Source of the DNA: Coriobacteriia bacterium
GTDB taxonomy: Bacteria; Actinomycetota; Coriobacteriia; Coriobacteriales; UBA8131
Reading direction: 5' to 3'
Assembly: GCA_009779015.1 (NCBI GenBank)
Contig: WRFC01000021.1
Coordinates: 1-9,818, forward strand
Length of the DNA stretch: 9,818 nucleotides
The position numbers were made by a program, and so were the translations under genes. The notes under the pieces are model-generated. The model was not told the DNA's origin. It was given only the letters and a program-made list of their open reading frames with translations, and searched no databases. This document shows, piece by piece, positions 1 to 5,729 of this stretch (within the stretch, counting starts at the first letter, position 1; each line of letters begins with the position of its first letter).

Positions 1-1
1 A

Positions 2-52
2 GAGCCAGTCGCAGAGCCAGCCGCCGGGCCAGGCACAGGGCCATCCTCATAA
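2..52 (+). CDS. Possible C-terminal end of an upstream gene (partial)
   Basis: A reading frame open from the window edge ends in TAA at 50-52 and would encode a short Glu/Pro/Ala/Gly-rich tail (EPVAEPAAGPGTGPSS). It leaves 80 bp before napA, enough for a ribosome binding site. The other two forward frames are also open here, so the frame choice is uncertain, and no family can be recognised from 16 residues. If real it would be the gene preceding napA in the same direction, possibly another part of the nitrate reductase operon. Confidence 0.3.
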   Translation, partial: EPVAEPAAGPGTGPSS

Positions 53-111
53 AGCGGCAAACAAATCGGCAGATACACCAGTTGCTAAACATAGATCGCA
101 AGGGATAGGAA

Positions 112-120
112 AAGGAAGGA
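112..120 (+). promoter_or_regulatory. Ribosome binding site of napA
   Basis: A purine-rich AAGGAAGGA stretch lies about 12 bases before the ATG at 133. It supports that start, as does the Tat motif that begins within the first ten residues. Confidence 0.6.
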
Positions 121-132
121 AAGTGAAAAAAC

Positions 133-2769
133 ATGGAGTTATCAAGGAGACAGTTTGTGAAGGCCTCAGCTGCAGCCATGGCGGGTGCAGCAGCTGTTGG
201 CACGCTTGGCAGCTTGGTCGGCTGTCAACCAAACGGAGGGAGTGGCACAGGGACCTCAAGTAAAGACGCTGTCACGACGACTGCCGTCTGCCGCTATTGT
301 GGCGTGGGTTGTGGCGTACTGGTAACGACCGTGGACGGCACCATCACCGAGGTTGTCGGTGACCCCGACAATCAGTCCAACAAGGGCATCCAGTGCGTCA
401 AGGGCATGAACCTGGCCAAGATGCTGTATGGCGACGGCCGCCTGACCAAGCCCTTGATCCGCCGCGACCCCTCGACCAAGGGCACGGACAGCGGCCTCGA
501 AGAGGCCGAGTGGGACGAGGCCCTGAACCTGGTTTCCCAAAAGCTGAAAGACACCTGGAAGAACGACAAGAGCCGGATGGCCTTTTGGGCCTCGGGCCAA
601 ATGCCCATCACAGAAGGCTATATCCTCTCCAAATTCTGGAAAGGCGGGCTGCTTTCGAATAACCTCGACCCCAACGCGCGCCTTTGCATGGCCTCGGCCG
701 TTGTGGCCTTTATGAACGTCTTTGGCACTGATGAGCCGGCCAATAACTACTACGATATCGACGAGGCCGACGTCTTTGTGACCTGGGGCGCCAATATGTA
801 CGAAGCCCATCCGGTGCTTTTCAACCGGCTTGAGGCACGTAAGTTGAACGGCACGAACGTCAAGCACTATGACCTCAGCACACTGGTCACAGGCACCTCA
901 AAGAATGCCGACAAGGTCTTGGTCTTTACGCCCGGTACCGACAATGCGATCGCCTGTTACATTGCCAATTACCTGGTCACAAACAACCTTTACGACGCTG
1001 ACTTTGTAAACGACCACATCCAGTTTAAGACCGGCCAAGAACAGTTGGGCAACAACTATGACGACAGTTACGACGCCAGTGACATCGGCCAGGCCGTCAA
1101 CAATGTCACGAATTGCACCTTTGACGACTACAAGGCCAGGCTCGCAACCTACACGGTGGACTACGTCTCTGAGCTCTCAGGGGTCGCGGCCGCCGACCTC
1201 GAAGAGCTGGCACAGGTCTTTGCCGACCCCAACCTCAAGGTGATGTCGTTTTGGACGATGGGCGTTAACCAGCACAACCGCGGCGTATGGATGAACCACA
1301 ATATCTACAACATCCACCTATTAACGGGCAAGTACGCGCAACCGGGCTGCGGCGCCTTCTCGCTGACCGGCCAGCCCACGGCTTGCGGCACGGCGCGCGA
1401 GGTCGGGACCTTCTCGCATCGTCTGCCTGCCGACCTGCTGGTCGCCAACGCGCAGCATCGCCGCTTTACCGAGGCCATCTGGAACCTGCCCTCAAAGTAC
1501 CTCGACGATATCCAGGTCCAGGGCATGCACACGGTCAAGATCTTCCAACAGATGAGCAATGGCAACCTCGACTTTCTCTGGACGGCCTGCAACAACTGGG
1601 CCGTCTCGATGCCCAACCTGACCCGCTACCTGGGCCGGTCGGACAAGACGGGCGTCTTCAACACCTTCATCGTGGTCAACGAGGTCTACCCGACGCTCTC
1701 GACGCAGTACGCCGACGTCGTCTTTCCGGTGGCCTTCTGGGTCGAGCGCGAGGGGCAGTTCGGCAACGCCGAGCGCCGCACGAACATCTTCCAAAAAGCC
1801 GTTGACCCGCCCGGTGAGGCAAAGTGGGACATGTGGGTCTACATGCAGGTGGCCAAACGCGTTTTTGATGGGGAGAAGATCGGGTTCATGGACACCTTCG
1901 ACCGCCTCTTTGGCTTTATCTGGGACTCCGACAATGACGACCTGATCGGCAATGGCGACGAGCATGTCGTAAACAGCGCCGTCTGGAACGAGTATCGGAT
2001 GTTCTCAAACCCGACGCTGCACACCTATGCCAACAACATCGCTAACGACAACCTGAGCTCGTTTGGCACAACGGCCGACGACGGCACCTACACGCCGTCC
2101 AAGCTGAAGATGGAGTGCAAGCAGCTGGCCCCGTATGACGAGTATCTGACCAACCACGGCCTGTCTTGGCCGTGCCGCCTGGTCAACGGGCAATGGCTGA
2201 GCACCAAGTGGCGCTTTAATGCCAACGGCTCACAGGCTGACGGCTATGACGAGATCGGTGTCAAGACCTATGGCAAGGGCGGCAATGGCGACCCCAACGC
2301 CCCGGACGGCGGTCAGCCCGGCGTGGGCGGCATGAGCTTTTACAAGGCGCCAGGATACAAGGCTTCGGTGGTCTTCCGCCCCTATGAGCCACCGGCTTTT
2401 GTACCGGACGACAACTACCCCTTCTGGTTTGTTACGGGCCGTTTGCTCGAGCAATGGCACTCTGGGTCAAACACCCGCCTGATTCCCGAGCTGAACAACG
2501 CGCTGCCCGAGGCCCTGCTCTACATGAACGCCGATGACTGTGCCCAGCTGGGCATCAATGACCTCGACATGGTCACGGTGACATCGCAGTATGGGAGTTT
2601 TCAGATCAAGGCCACCACGGCCGATCGCGTGGCACCGCCGCAGGGCCGTTGCTTTGCCGCCTTCTTCCAAGACACCCATCTGATCAACCTGGCCGTTGAA
2701 GACATCTATGACCCCCTGTCTAAAGAGCCGGATTACAAAAAGACCTGCGTGAAGATTGAAAAGGCCTGA
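133..2769 (+). CDS. napA: Periplasmic-type nitrate reductase catalytic subunit NapA, Tat-exported and probably lipid-anchored
   Basis: NapA is a molybdopterin (bis-MGD) enzyme that reduces nitrate to nitrite outside the cytoplasmic membrane. The 878-residue product starts with a twin-arginine motif (SRRQFVK, residues 4-10) and an Ala/Gly hydrophobic stretch ending in LVGC, with a lipobox-like Cys31. The [4Fe-4S] motif is C53-x2-C56-x3-C60-x27-C88, the spacing expected for NapA. C185 in NARLCMAS fits the molybdenum-ligand cysteine. The C-terminal part carries typical NapA signatures: PYDEYL, YEPP, TGRLLEQWHSGSNTR and DPLSKEPDYKK. It is somewhat longer than the usual ~830 residues, with extra sequence around residues 640-780, including a Gly/Asp/Pro-rich stretch before the YEPP region. 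It overlaps napD by one base (TGATG). A lipoprotein form would suit a cell without a periplasm; lipidation itself is inferred. Confidence 0.97.
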   Translation: MELSRRQFVKASAAAMAGAAAVGTLGSLVGCQPNGGSGTGTSSKDAVTTTAVCRYCGVGCGVLVTTVDGTITEVVGDPDNQSNKGIQCVKGMNLAKMLYGDGRLTKPLIRRDPSTKGTDSGLEEAEWDEALNLVSQKLKDTWKNDKSRMAFWASGQMPITEGYILSKFWKGGLLSNNLDPNARLCMASAVVAFMNVFGTDEPANNYYDIDEADVFVTWGANMYEAHPVLFNRLEARKLNGTNVKHYDLSTLVTGTSKNADKVLVFTPGTDNAIACYIANYLVTNNLYDADFVNDHIQFKTGQEQLGNNYDDSYDASDIGQAVNNVTNCTFDDYKARLATYTVDYVSELSGVAAADLEELAQVFADPNLKVMSFWTMGVNQHNRGVWMNHNIYNIHLLTGKYAQPGCGAFSLTGQPTACGTAREVGTFSHRLPADLLVANAQHRRFTEAIWNLPSKYLDDIQVQGMHTVKIFQQMSNGNLDFLWTACNNWAVSMPNLTRYLGRSDKTGVFNTFIVVNEVYPTLSTQYADVVFPVAFWVEREGQFGNAERRTNIFQKAVDPPGEAKWDMWVYMQVAKRVFDGEKIGFMDTFDRLFGFIWDSDNDDLIGNGDEHVVNSAVWNEYRMFSNPTLHTYANNIANDNLSSFGTTADDGTYTPSKLKMECKQLAPYDEYLTNHGLSWPCRLVNGQWLSTKWRFNANGSQADGYDEIGVKTYGKGGNGDPNAPDGGQPGVGGMSFYKAPGYKASVVFRPYEPPAFVPDDNYPFWFVTGRLLEQWHSGSNTRLIPELNNALPEALLYMNADDCAQLGINDLDMVTVTSQYGSFQIKATTADRVAPPQGRCFAAFFQDTHLINLAVEDIYDPLSKEPDYKKTCVKIEKA

Positions 2770-3179
2770 TGGAGGCCGCTGATCAAGACAGACAGCAGGC
2801 AGGCGAGGGCTCGGTTGGCAACAAAGCCGAGCCCTCGCCCGAGCCCGCTGCGGCAAGCCCGGACCTGGACGATGAGCCAGTGGTGATCTCGAGTTATCTG
2901 GTCAACACCAGGGACGGCGATGTAGAGATAGTGGTCGACCGTGTCTCGGTGATCGCCGGTGTTGAGGCGCATGAGCGGTTTGCCAGCCAGTTTGTCATAA
3001 CGATCGAGGCCGAGAGCATCGATGCCTCGATCGAGACCGTAAAAAAGGTCAACGCCACAGAGGGCGTGATCAATTCGGTCTTGGTCTACGCTAATTTTGA
3101 GGATGATCCGGTGATCAAAGCACAGCTTGAGAAAAACCGGGCTAGCCAAAAGGCCAAGAGCGAGCAAGCCGAGGGCTGA
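2769..3179 (+). CDS. napD: NapD, Tat signal-binding chaperone for NapA
   Basis: NapD proteins are small cytoplasmic ferredoxin-fold chaperones that bind the Tat signal of NapA and hold back export until the molybdenum cofactor is inserted. The family core is seen at residues 38-110: VVISSYLV, then a central GVEAHE...FVITIEAES and the closing EGVINSVLVYANFEDD. At 136 residues it is longer than typical NapD (about 90), because of a disordered-looking N-terminal stretch rich in Glu, Ala, Pro and Ser (residues 1-36) and a charged Lys/Glu/Gln-rich tail. Its ATG overlaps the napA stop codon by one base, implying translational coupling and stoichiometric production with its client. The position directly after napA supports the call. 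The gene could also start further in, but no better start with an SD-like sequence was seen. Confidence 0.88.
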   Translation: MEAADQDRQQAGEGSVGNKAEPSPEPAAASPDLDDEPVVISSYLVNTRDGDVEIVVDRVSVIAGVEAHERFASQFVITIEAESIDASIETVKKVNATEGVINSVLVYANFEDDPVIKAQLEKNRASQKAKSEQAEG

Positions 3180-3182
3180 GTG

Positions 3183-4016
3183 ATGAAACGTTGGCTGATT
3201 GCCCGACGGACAGTTCAAATATTGGTCTGGGTGGTTTTTTGCACACCGCTCGTGGTGGCCGGATTCTCGCTCTTGGGGCTCACTCCAGGTGTCGAGGATG
3301 CTGTCCAAACGCCCGCCCAAGGCATCTTCTTTGGGTCGCTTTCGGCCTCGCAGATTCTCAACTTCGACATTCTCGACCCCTTTGCGACCCTCCAGACGAT
3401 GGTCGCCTCGCGCAGCTTTGACCTGGCTTGGCTCTGGGGCCTTTTACCCGTCTTGCTCGTCTACGTGATCATCGGCTCACGGGCCTTTTGTGGCTGGATC
3501 TGCCCTGTCAACCTGCTCCTCGAGTTCGTGGACTGGCTGCGCAAGAAATTGCGTATCCCAAATGCCGGGCGCAGGCTGCCGCGCCGCACAAAGATCGCCG
3601 TGATGGTGCTTTTCTTGCTGCTCGCCTTGATCTGTGCCCAGCCCTTGTTTGAGAACATATCGCCGATTGCCGCACTGGGCAAGACGCTGCTCTATGGTTC
3701 GATGGCGGGGCTTGGCACCCTGGTCGGCATCATCGTTTTAGAGCTCTTCTGGGCCCCGCGCATCTGGTGCCGCTCGCTCTGTCCGCTCGGCGGCTTTTAC
3801 GAGCTCTTTGGCCGGGTGGGCATCTTTCGCGTACGCATCAAGCATGACGCTTGCACGCATTGCGGCAAGTGCGAGACCGCCTGCATCGCGGCACCCGAGA
3901 TCCTCAAGCCAGCGCTTGCCGGAAGCACCAAGCGGGTCTGCGCCGGCGACTGCCTGCGTTGCGGTGCCTGCATCGACGCCTGCCCGACCCACGCCCTCTC
4001 GATGCGCCCCTTTTAA
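3183..4016 (+). CDS. napH: NapH-type membrane quinol dehydrogenase component (4Fe-4S)
   Basis: NapH is an integral membrane iron-sulfur protein that helps move electrons from the quinol pool to the periplasmic nitrate reductase. In the 278-residue numbering that begins at GTG 3180, about four membrane segments are visible (near 12-34, 82-100, 138-156 and 170-191). Two cytoplasmic CxxxCP motifs follow the NapH pattern, in CGWICPVN (C104/C108) and WCRSLCPLGGFYEL (C197/C201). Two ferredoxin-like clusters close the protein: C225-x2-C228-x2-C231-x3-C235, and C258-x2-C261-x2-C264-x3-C268-P. An additional Cys254 precedes the second cluster. The napD stop is immediately followed by GTG and then ATG; I prefer ATG 3183, with GAGGG at 3171-3175 as ribosome binding site, although GTG 3180 is equally in frame. 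No NapG or NapC is encoded nearby in the window. Confidence 0.93.
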   Translation: MKRWLIARRTVQILVWVVFCTPLVVAGFSLLGLTPGVEDAVQTPAQGIFFGSLSASQILNFDILDPFATLQTMVASRSFDLAWLWGLLPVLLVYVIIGSRAFCGWICPVNLLLEFVDWLRKKLRIPNAGRRLPRRTKIAVMVLFLLLALICAQPLFENISPIAALGKTLLYGSMAGLGTLVGIIVLELFWAPRIWCRSLCPLGGFYELFGRVGIFRVRIKHDACTHCGKCETACIAAPEILKPALAGSTKRVCAGDCLRCGACIDACPTHALSMRPF

Positions 4017-4032
4017 CCTCCCCTCAAGACCA

Positions 4033-4127
4033 TTTTTTCTGGGTCTGGCCTTTCAGCCTCTTAAACAGGGTGGGCCATGCTCATCGGATAGGGCTTTTTT
4101 GCGCCTCTGGCCCTTTCGGCCTCTTTA
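4033..4127 (+). repeat. Imperfect direct duplication between napH and the flavin-fold gene
   Basis: Two copies of about 30 bp lie 62 bp apart: 4033-4062 and 4095-4127. Each begins with six T residues, followed 6 bases later by TCTGGCC, a TTTC core and GCCTCTT. By eye about 25 of 31 positions agree, with one inserted base. The second copy runs directly into the TATAAT box at 4126-4131. It looks like a local duplication in the promoter region; no function can be assigned. Confidence 0.55.
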
Positions 4128-4131
4128 TAAT
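4126..4131 (+). promoter_or_regulatory. Probable -10 box of the flavin-fold gene promoter
   Basis: A perfect TATAAT lies 41 bases before the start codon at 4172. No convincing TTGACA is present at 16-18 bp upstream, where the sequence is CCTCTGG-like, so the promoter may be weak or activator-dependent. It indicates that the gene is transcribed separately from nap. Confidence 0.45.
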
Positions 4132-4160
4132 ATAGCTGTGGATATTTTGGAGATGGCGAT

Positions 4161-4167
4161 GGGAGGG
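4161..4167 (+). promoter_or_regulatory. Ribosome binding site deciding the start of the flavin-fold gene
   Basis: GGGAGGG sits 4 bases before ATG 4172. ATGs at 4153 and 4159 are out of frame with the gene, so 4172 is the start. Confidence 0.65.
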
Positions 4168-4171
4168 TTTT

Positions 4172-4684
4172 ATGCGAGGAGAAGTGCGCACCAAGAACCT
4201 GGAGCTGAGCACGAAAGAGGCCATGGAGATTGTCAATGCGGTGGAGTACGGGGTCTTGGCAACCGTAAACCAGCAAGGCCAGCCTTCGGTCGTGGCCCTT
4301 AATCATGTTCTTCTGAACGGCGTGCTCTATTTTCACTGTGGCAACGAGGGAGAAAAGCTCGATAACATCAGAGTCAACCCGGCCGCCTCATTTATGGTGG
4401 TCGGCGAGAGCACGGTCCATTACGACCAGTTCAAGTCGAGTTACACATCAGCTGTGGTGCACGGGGGCATTGAGGTTGTACTAAACGAGGCCGAGCGTGA
4501 CCTGGCCATGAAGGCCATCGCCTATCGTTTTGCTGATCATCGGGTTCCCAAAGAGGCAATCGACGCCTACTCTGAAGTGCGCTTGCACACTGTGACTATC
4601 TTAAAGATGACTCCGGCCCGTATTACTGGAAAGGCACGGCTGCAGCCCAAACGGACTGGGCTAGACTACCGGCCCCTGCCCTGA
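4172..4684 (+). CDS. Pyridoxamine 5'-phosphate oxidase family (NimA-like split-barrel) flavin-fold protein
   Basis: This 170-residue protein has the split beta-barrel FMN-binding pattern of the pyridoxamine-phosphate-oxidase-like superfamily, in particular the small NimA-like branch. Recognisable parts are YGVLATVNQQGQPSVVALNHV (residues 26-46, first barrel strands), the family hallmark LYFHCGNEGEKLDNIRVNP (52-70), followed by SFMVVG, and a C-terminal strand LHTVTILKMTPARITGKA (138-155). Members bind FMN, F420 or heme and reduce diverse substrates; some are linked to nitroimidazole resistance. The exact substrate cannot be read from the sequence, and true PdxH activity is unlikely at this length. 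It has its own promoter-like sequence and is convergent with the LuxR-type gene 9 bp away. Presence beside nap and nrf suggests a reductive or nitrosative stress role, but that is inference. Confidence 0.85.
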   Translation: MRGEVRTKNLELSTKEAMEIVNAVEYGVLATVNQQGQPSVVALNHVLLNGVLYFHCGNEGEKLDNIRVNPAASFMVVGESTVHYDQFKSSYTSAVVHGGIEVVLNEAERDLAMKAIAYRFADHRVPKEAIDAYSEVRLHTVTILKMTPARITGKARLQPKRTGLDYRPLP

Positions 4685-4693
4685 CGCTGAGGC

Positions 4694-5422
4694 TCAGATA
4701 GTGACGAGCCCTCGCTCGGTGGCAAAAGAGAAGAGGTCGGCACGCGTGCGCACGCCAAGTTTGTTATAGAGCTTGGCGCGATAGGCCTCGACGGTCTTGG
4801 GCGAGAGGTAGAGCTGCTCGGATACCTCTTTATTTGTATAGCCTTTGACCAAGAGGCTTAAAACCTCATGTTCGCGTTCAGACAGCTGCGGCATGTCGTA
4901 GGCGACCTTGCTCGGCGCAGTTGTCAGACGAAGCAGGTTTTGCGGAAGCTGGGCCATCAGTTGGCTATGGATGTAAACCCCGCCGCAGTCGATGGCCTGG
5001 ACAGCGGCCAAGAGCTCATCTGGGCTGACATTGGCCGGCAAATAGGCCTGCGCCTTTCCGTAGAGCACATAGAGCAGGTATTCCAGCTCAAAATGGGTGC
5101 TCATCAAACCGATGCGGGAATGCGGAAAGCTCTCTCTAAAGCTGTCGATATGAGATATCGTGGTTTGGATGCTGCGGCTTGCTTCAGACCGCTTGGGGCG
5201 CAACGTGCCATCTTCGTGCAGCTCGTGGTCGCCTTCTGTGCGAGCCGGGCCCGAACTATCAATTTGATAAATCAGGATGTCTGGGCGGATGCTGGCCAAC
5301 TCGTAAATATCCGAGAGATTGGCAATATCGACAATCTCGCCTGTTGACGGATGCTGGCTGAGCACTGTGCGCAGGCCGATCCGAATCAATTCATGGTTGA
5401 CGACTAAAACAATCCTGGCCAT
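4694..5422 (-). CDS. LuxR-family transcriptional regulator with a degenerate response-regulator receiver domain
   Basis: The 242-residue protein has an N-terminal receiver-like domain and a C-terminal LuxR/NarL helix-turn-helix (residues 180-230: LSEREHEVLSLLVKGYTNKEVSEQL...SPKTVEAYRAKLYNKLGVRTRADL), a clear match to the GerE-type DNA-binding fold. The receiver follows the family layout (IVLVVNHELIRIGLRTVL at 4-21, PDILIYQID at 47-55, IGLMSTH at 104-110, AYLPANVSPDEL at 126-137). The acidic pair is V8-N9, the phosphoacceptor Asp position is Q53, and the conserved Lys position is A130. About 35 extra residues (57-92), charged and low-complexity, lie between the third and fourth strands. It is therefore unlikely to be switched by ordinary Asp phosphorylation. 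No histidine kinase gene is adjacent. A role in controlling the nitrogen genes is plausible from position only. Confidence 0.9.
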   Translation of the reverse strand: MARIVLVVNHELIRIGLRTVLSQHPSTGEIVDIANLSDIYELASIRPDILIYQIDSSGPARTEGDHELHEDGTLRPKRSEASRSIQTTISHIDSFRESFPHSRIGLMSTHFELEYLLYVLYGKAQAYLPANVSPDELLAAVQAIDCGGVYIHSQLMAQLPQNLLRLTTAPSKVAYDMPQLSEREHEVLSLLVKGYTNKEVSEQLYLSPKTVEAYRAKLYNKLGVRTRADLFSFATERGLVTI

Positions 5423-5520
5423 TTGTACTTACTTCCCACCGAATCCCCACCGACAATTGATCAGGTTTTTTCCTAGCTTAAATGATGAAAAGAGAATATT
5501 ACAGTGACGCTTAGGAGTTG

Positions 5521-5587
5521 AAATCGCGAAAAAAAAGCGAACAAAGCGGGTACAATAACGAAAAAATGCCACAAAAATCGCGAACAA
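5521..5587. repeat. Paired AAATCGCGAA and GCGAACAA direct repeats
   Basis: AAATCGCGAA occurs at 5521-5530 and 5575-5584, 54 bp apart. GCGAACAA occurs at 5537-5544 and 5580-5587, 43 bp apart. The first copy of AAATCGCGAA also forms a TCGC/GCGA dyad with 5537-5540 around a run of A residues. Such spaced copies, close to whole helical turns, resemble operator half-sites. No binding protein is known from the sequence. Confidence 0.5.
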
Positions 5588-5596
5588 GCCTGCAAC

Positions 5597-5648
5597 TAGG
5601 GACAATTCTTAAAATAATAGGGTGACACTAGGGAAAACTACGTTAGGG
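5597..5648. repeat. Four TAGGG elements (CCCTA on the coding strand of the LuxR-type gene)
   Basis: TAGGG occurs at 5597-5601, 5618-5622, 5629-5633 and 5644-5648, giving start-to-start spacings of 21, 11 and 15 bp. Two of them share the longer form ACTAGGGA (5595-5602 region and 5627-5634 region), 32 bp apart. Spacing near multiples of a helical turn for the first three suggests a regulator array rather than chance, but this is unproven. Confidence 0.5.
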
Positions 5649-5729
5649 CAGGGATTATTACTGTCTGAGGATAATATGCCAGCCCAGTCCTGAGAGCCCA
5701 GGCCAGGCCCCAGCGACCAGACCAAGCCC

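Larger units (their letters stand above)
5423..5729. other. Gene-free, AT-rich and repeat-rich region upstream of the LuxR-type gene
   Basis: This 307-bp gap separates the mocR stop codon from the LuxR-type start, both on the minus strand, so it should hold the LuxR-gene promoter and the mocR transcript end. I see no convincing sigma-70 promoter on the minus strand: TAATAT at 5501-5496 is a possible -10 but lacks a good -35. The stretch contains four TAGGG elements, two copies of AAATCGCGAA, two copies of GCGAACAA and a pair of GGAT-AT-rich elements (5652-5660 and 5669-5677). No open frame with coding character and no clear mocR terminator were found. Confidence 0.6.

Noticed and set aside
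256..867. Minus-strand open frame of about 200 codons inside napA
   Set aside because: It lies wholly opposite napA, whose family is certain, and the translation shows no recognisable domain. High GC in third positions creates such antisense frames.
1287..1965. Further open frames on both strands within napA (1287-1805 plus, 1492-1965 minus)
   Set aside because: Shadows of the napA reading frame, with Arg-, Pro- or Val-rich translations typical of off-frame reading.
4021..4100. Possible rho-independent terminator after napH using the T6 runs at 4033 or 4095
   Set aside because: No stable stem precedes either T-run. The AGACC/GGTCT dyad has the T-run in its loop, and the stem before 4095 needs several bulges.
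4681..4697. CTGAG-G-CTCAG inverted repeat in the 9-bp gap between the convergent genes as a shared terminator
   Set aside because: The loop would be a single base, the arms are only five bases, and there is no T-run on either side.
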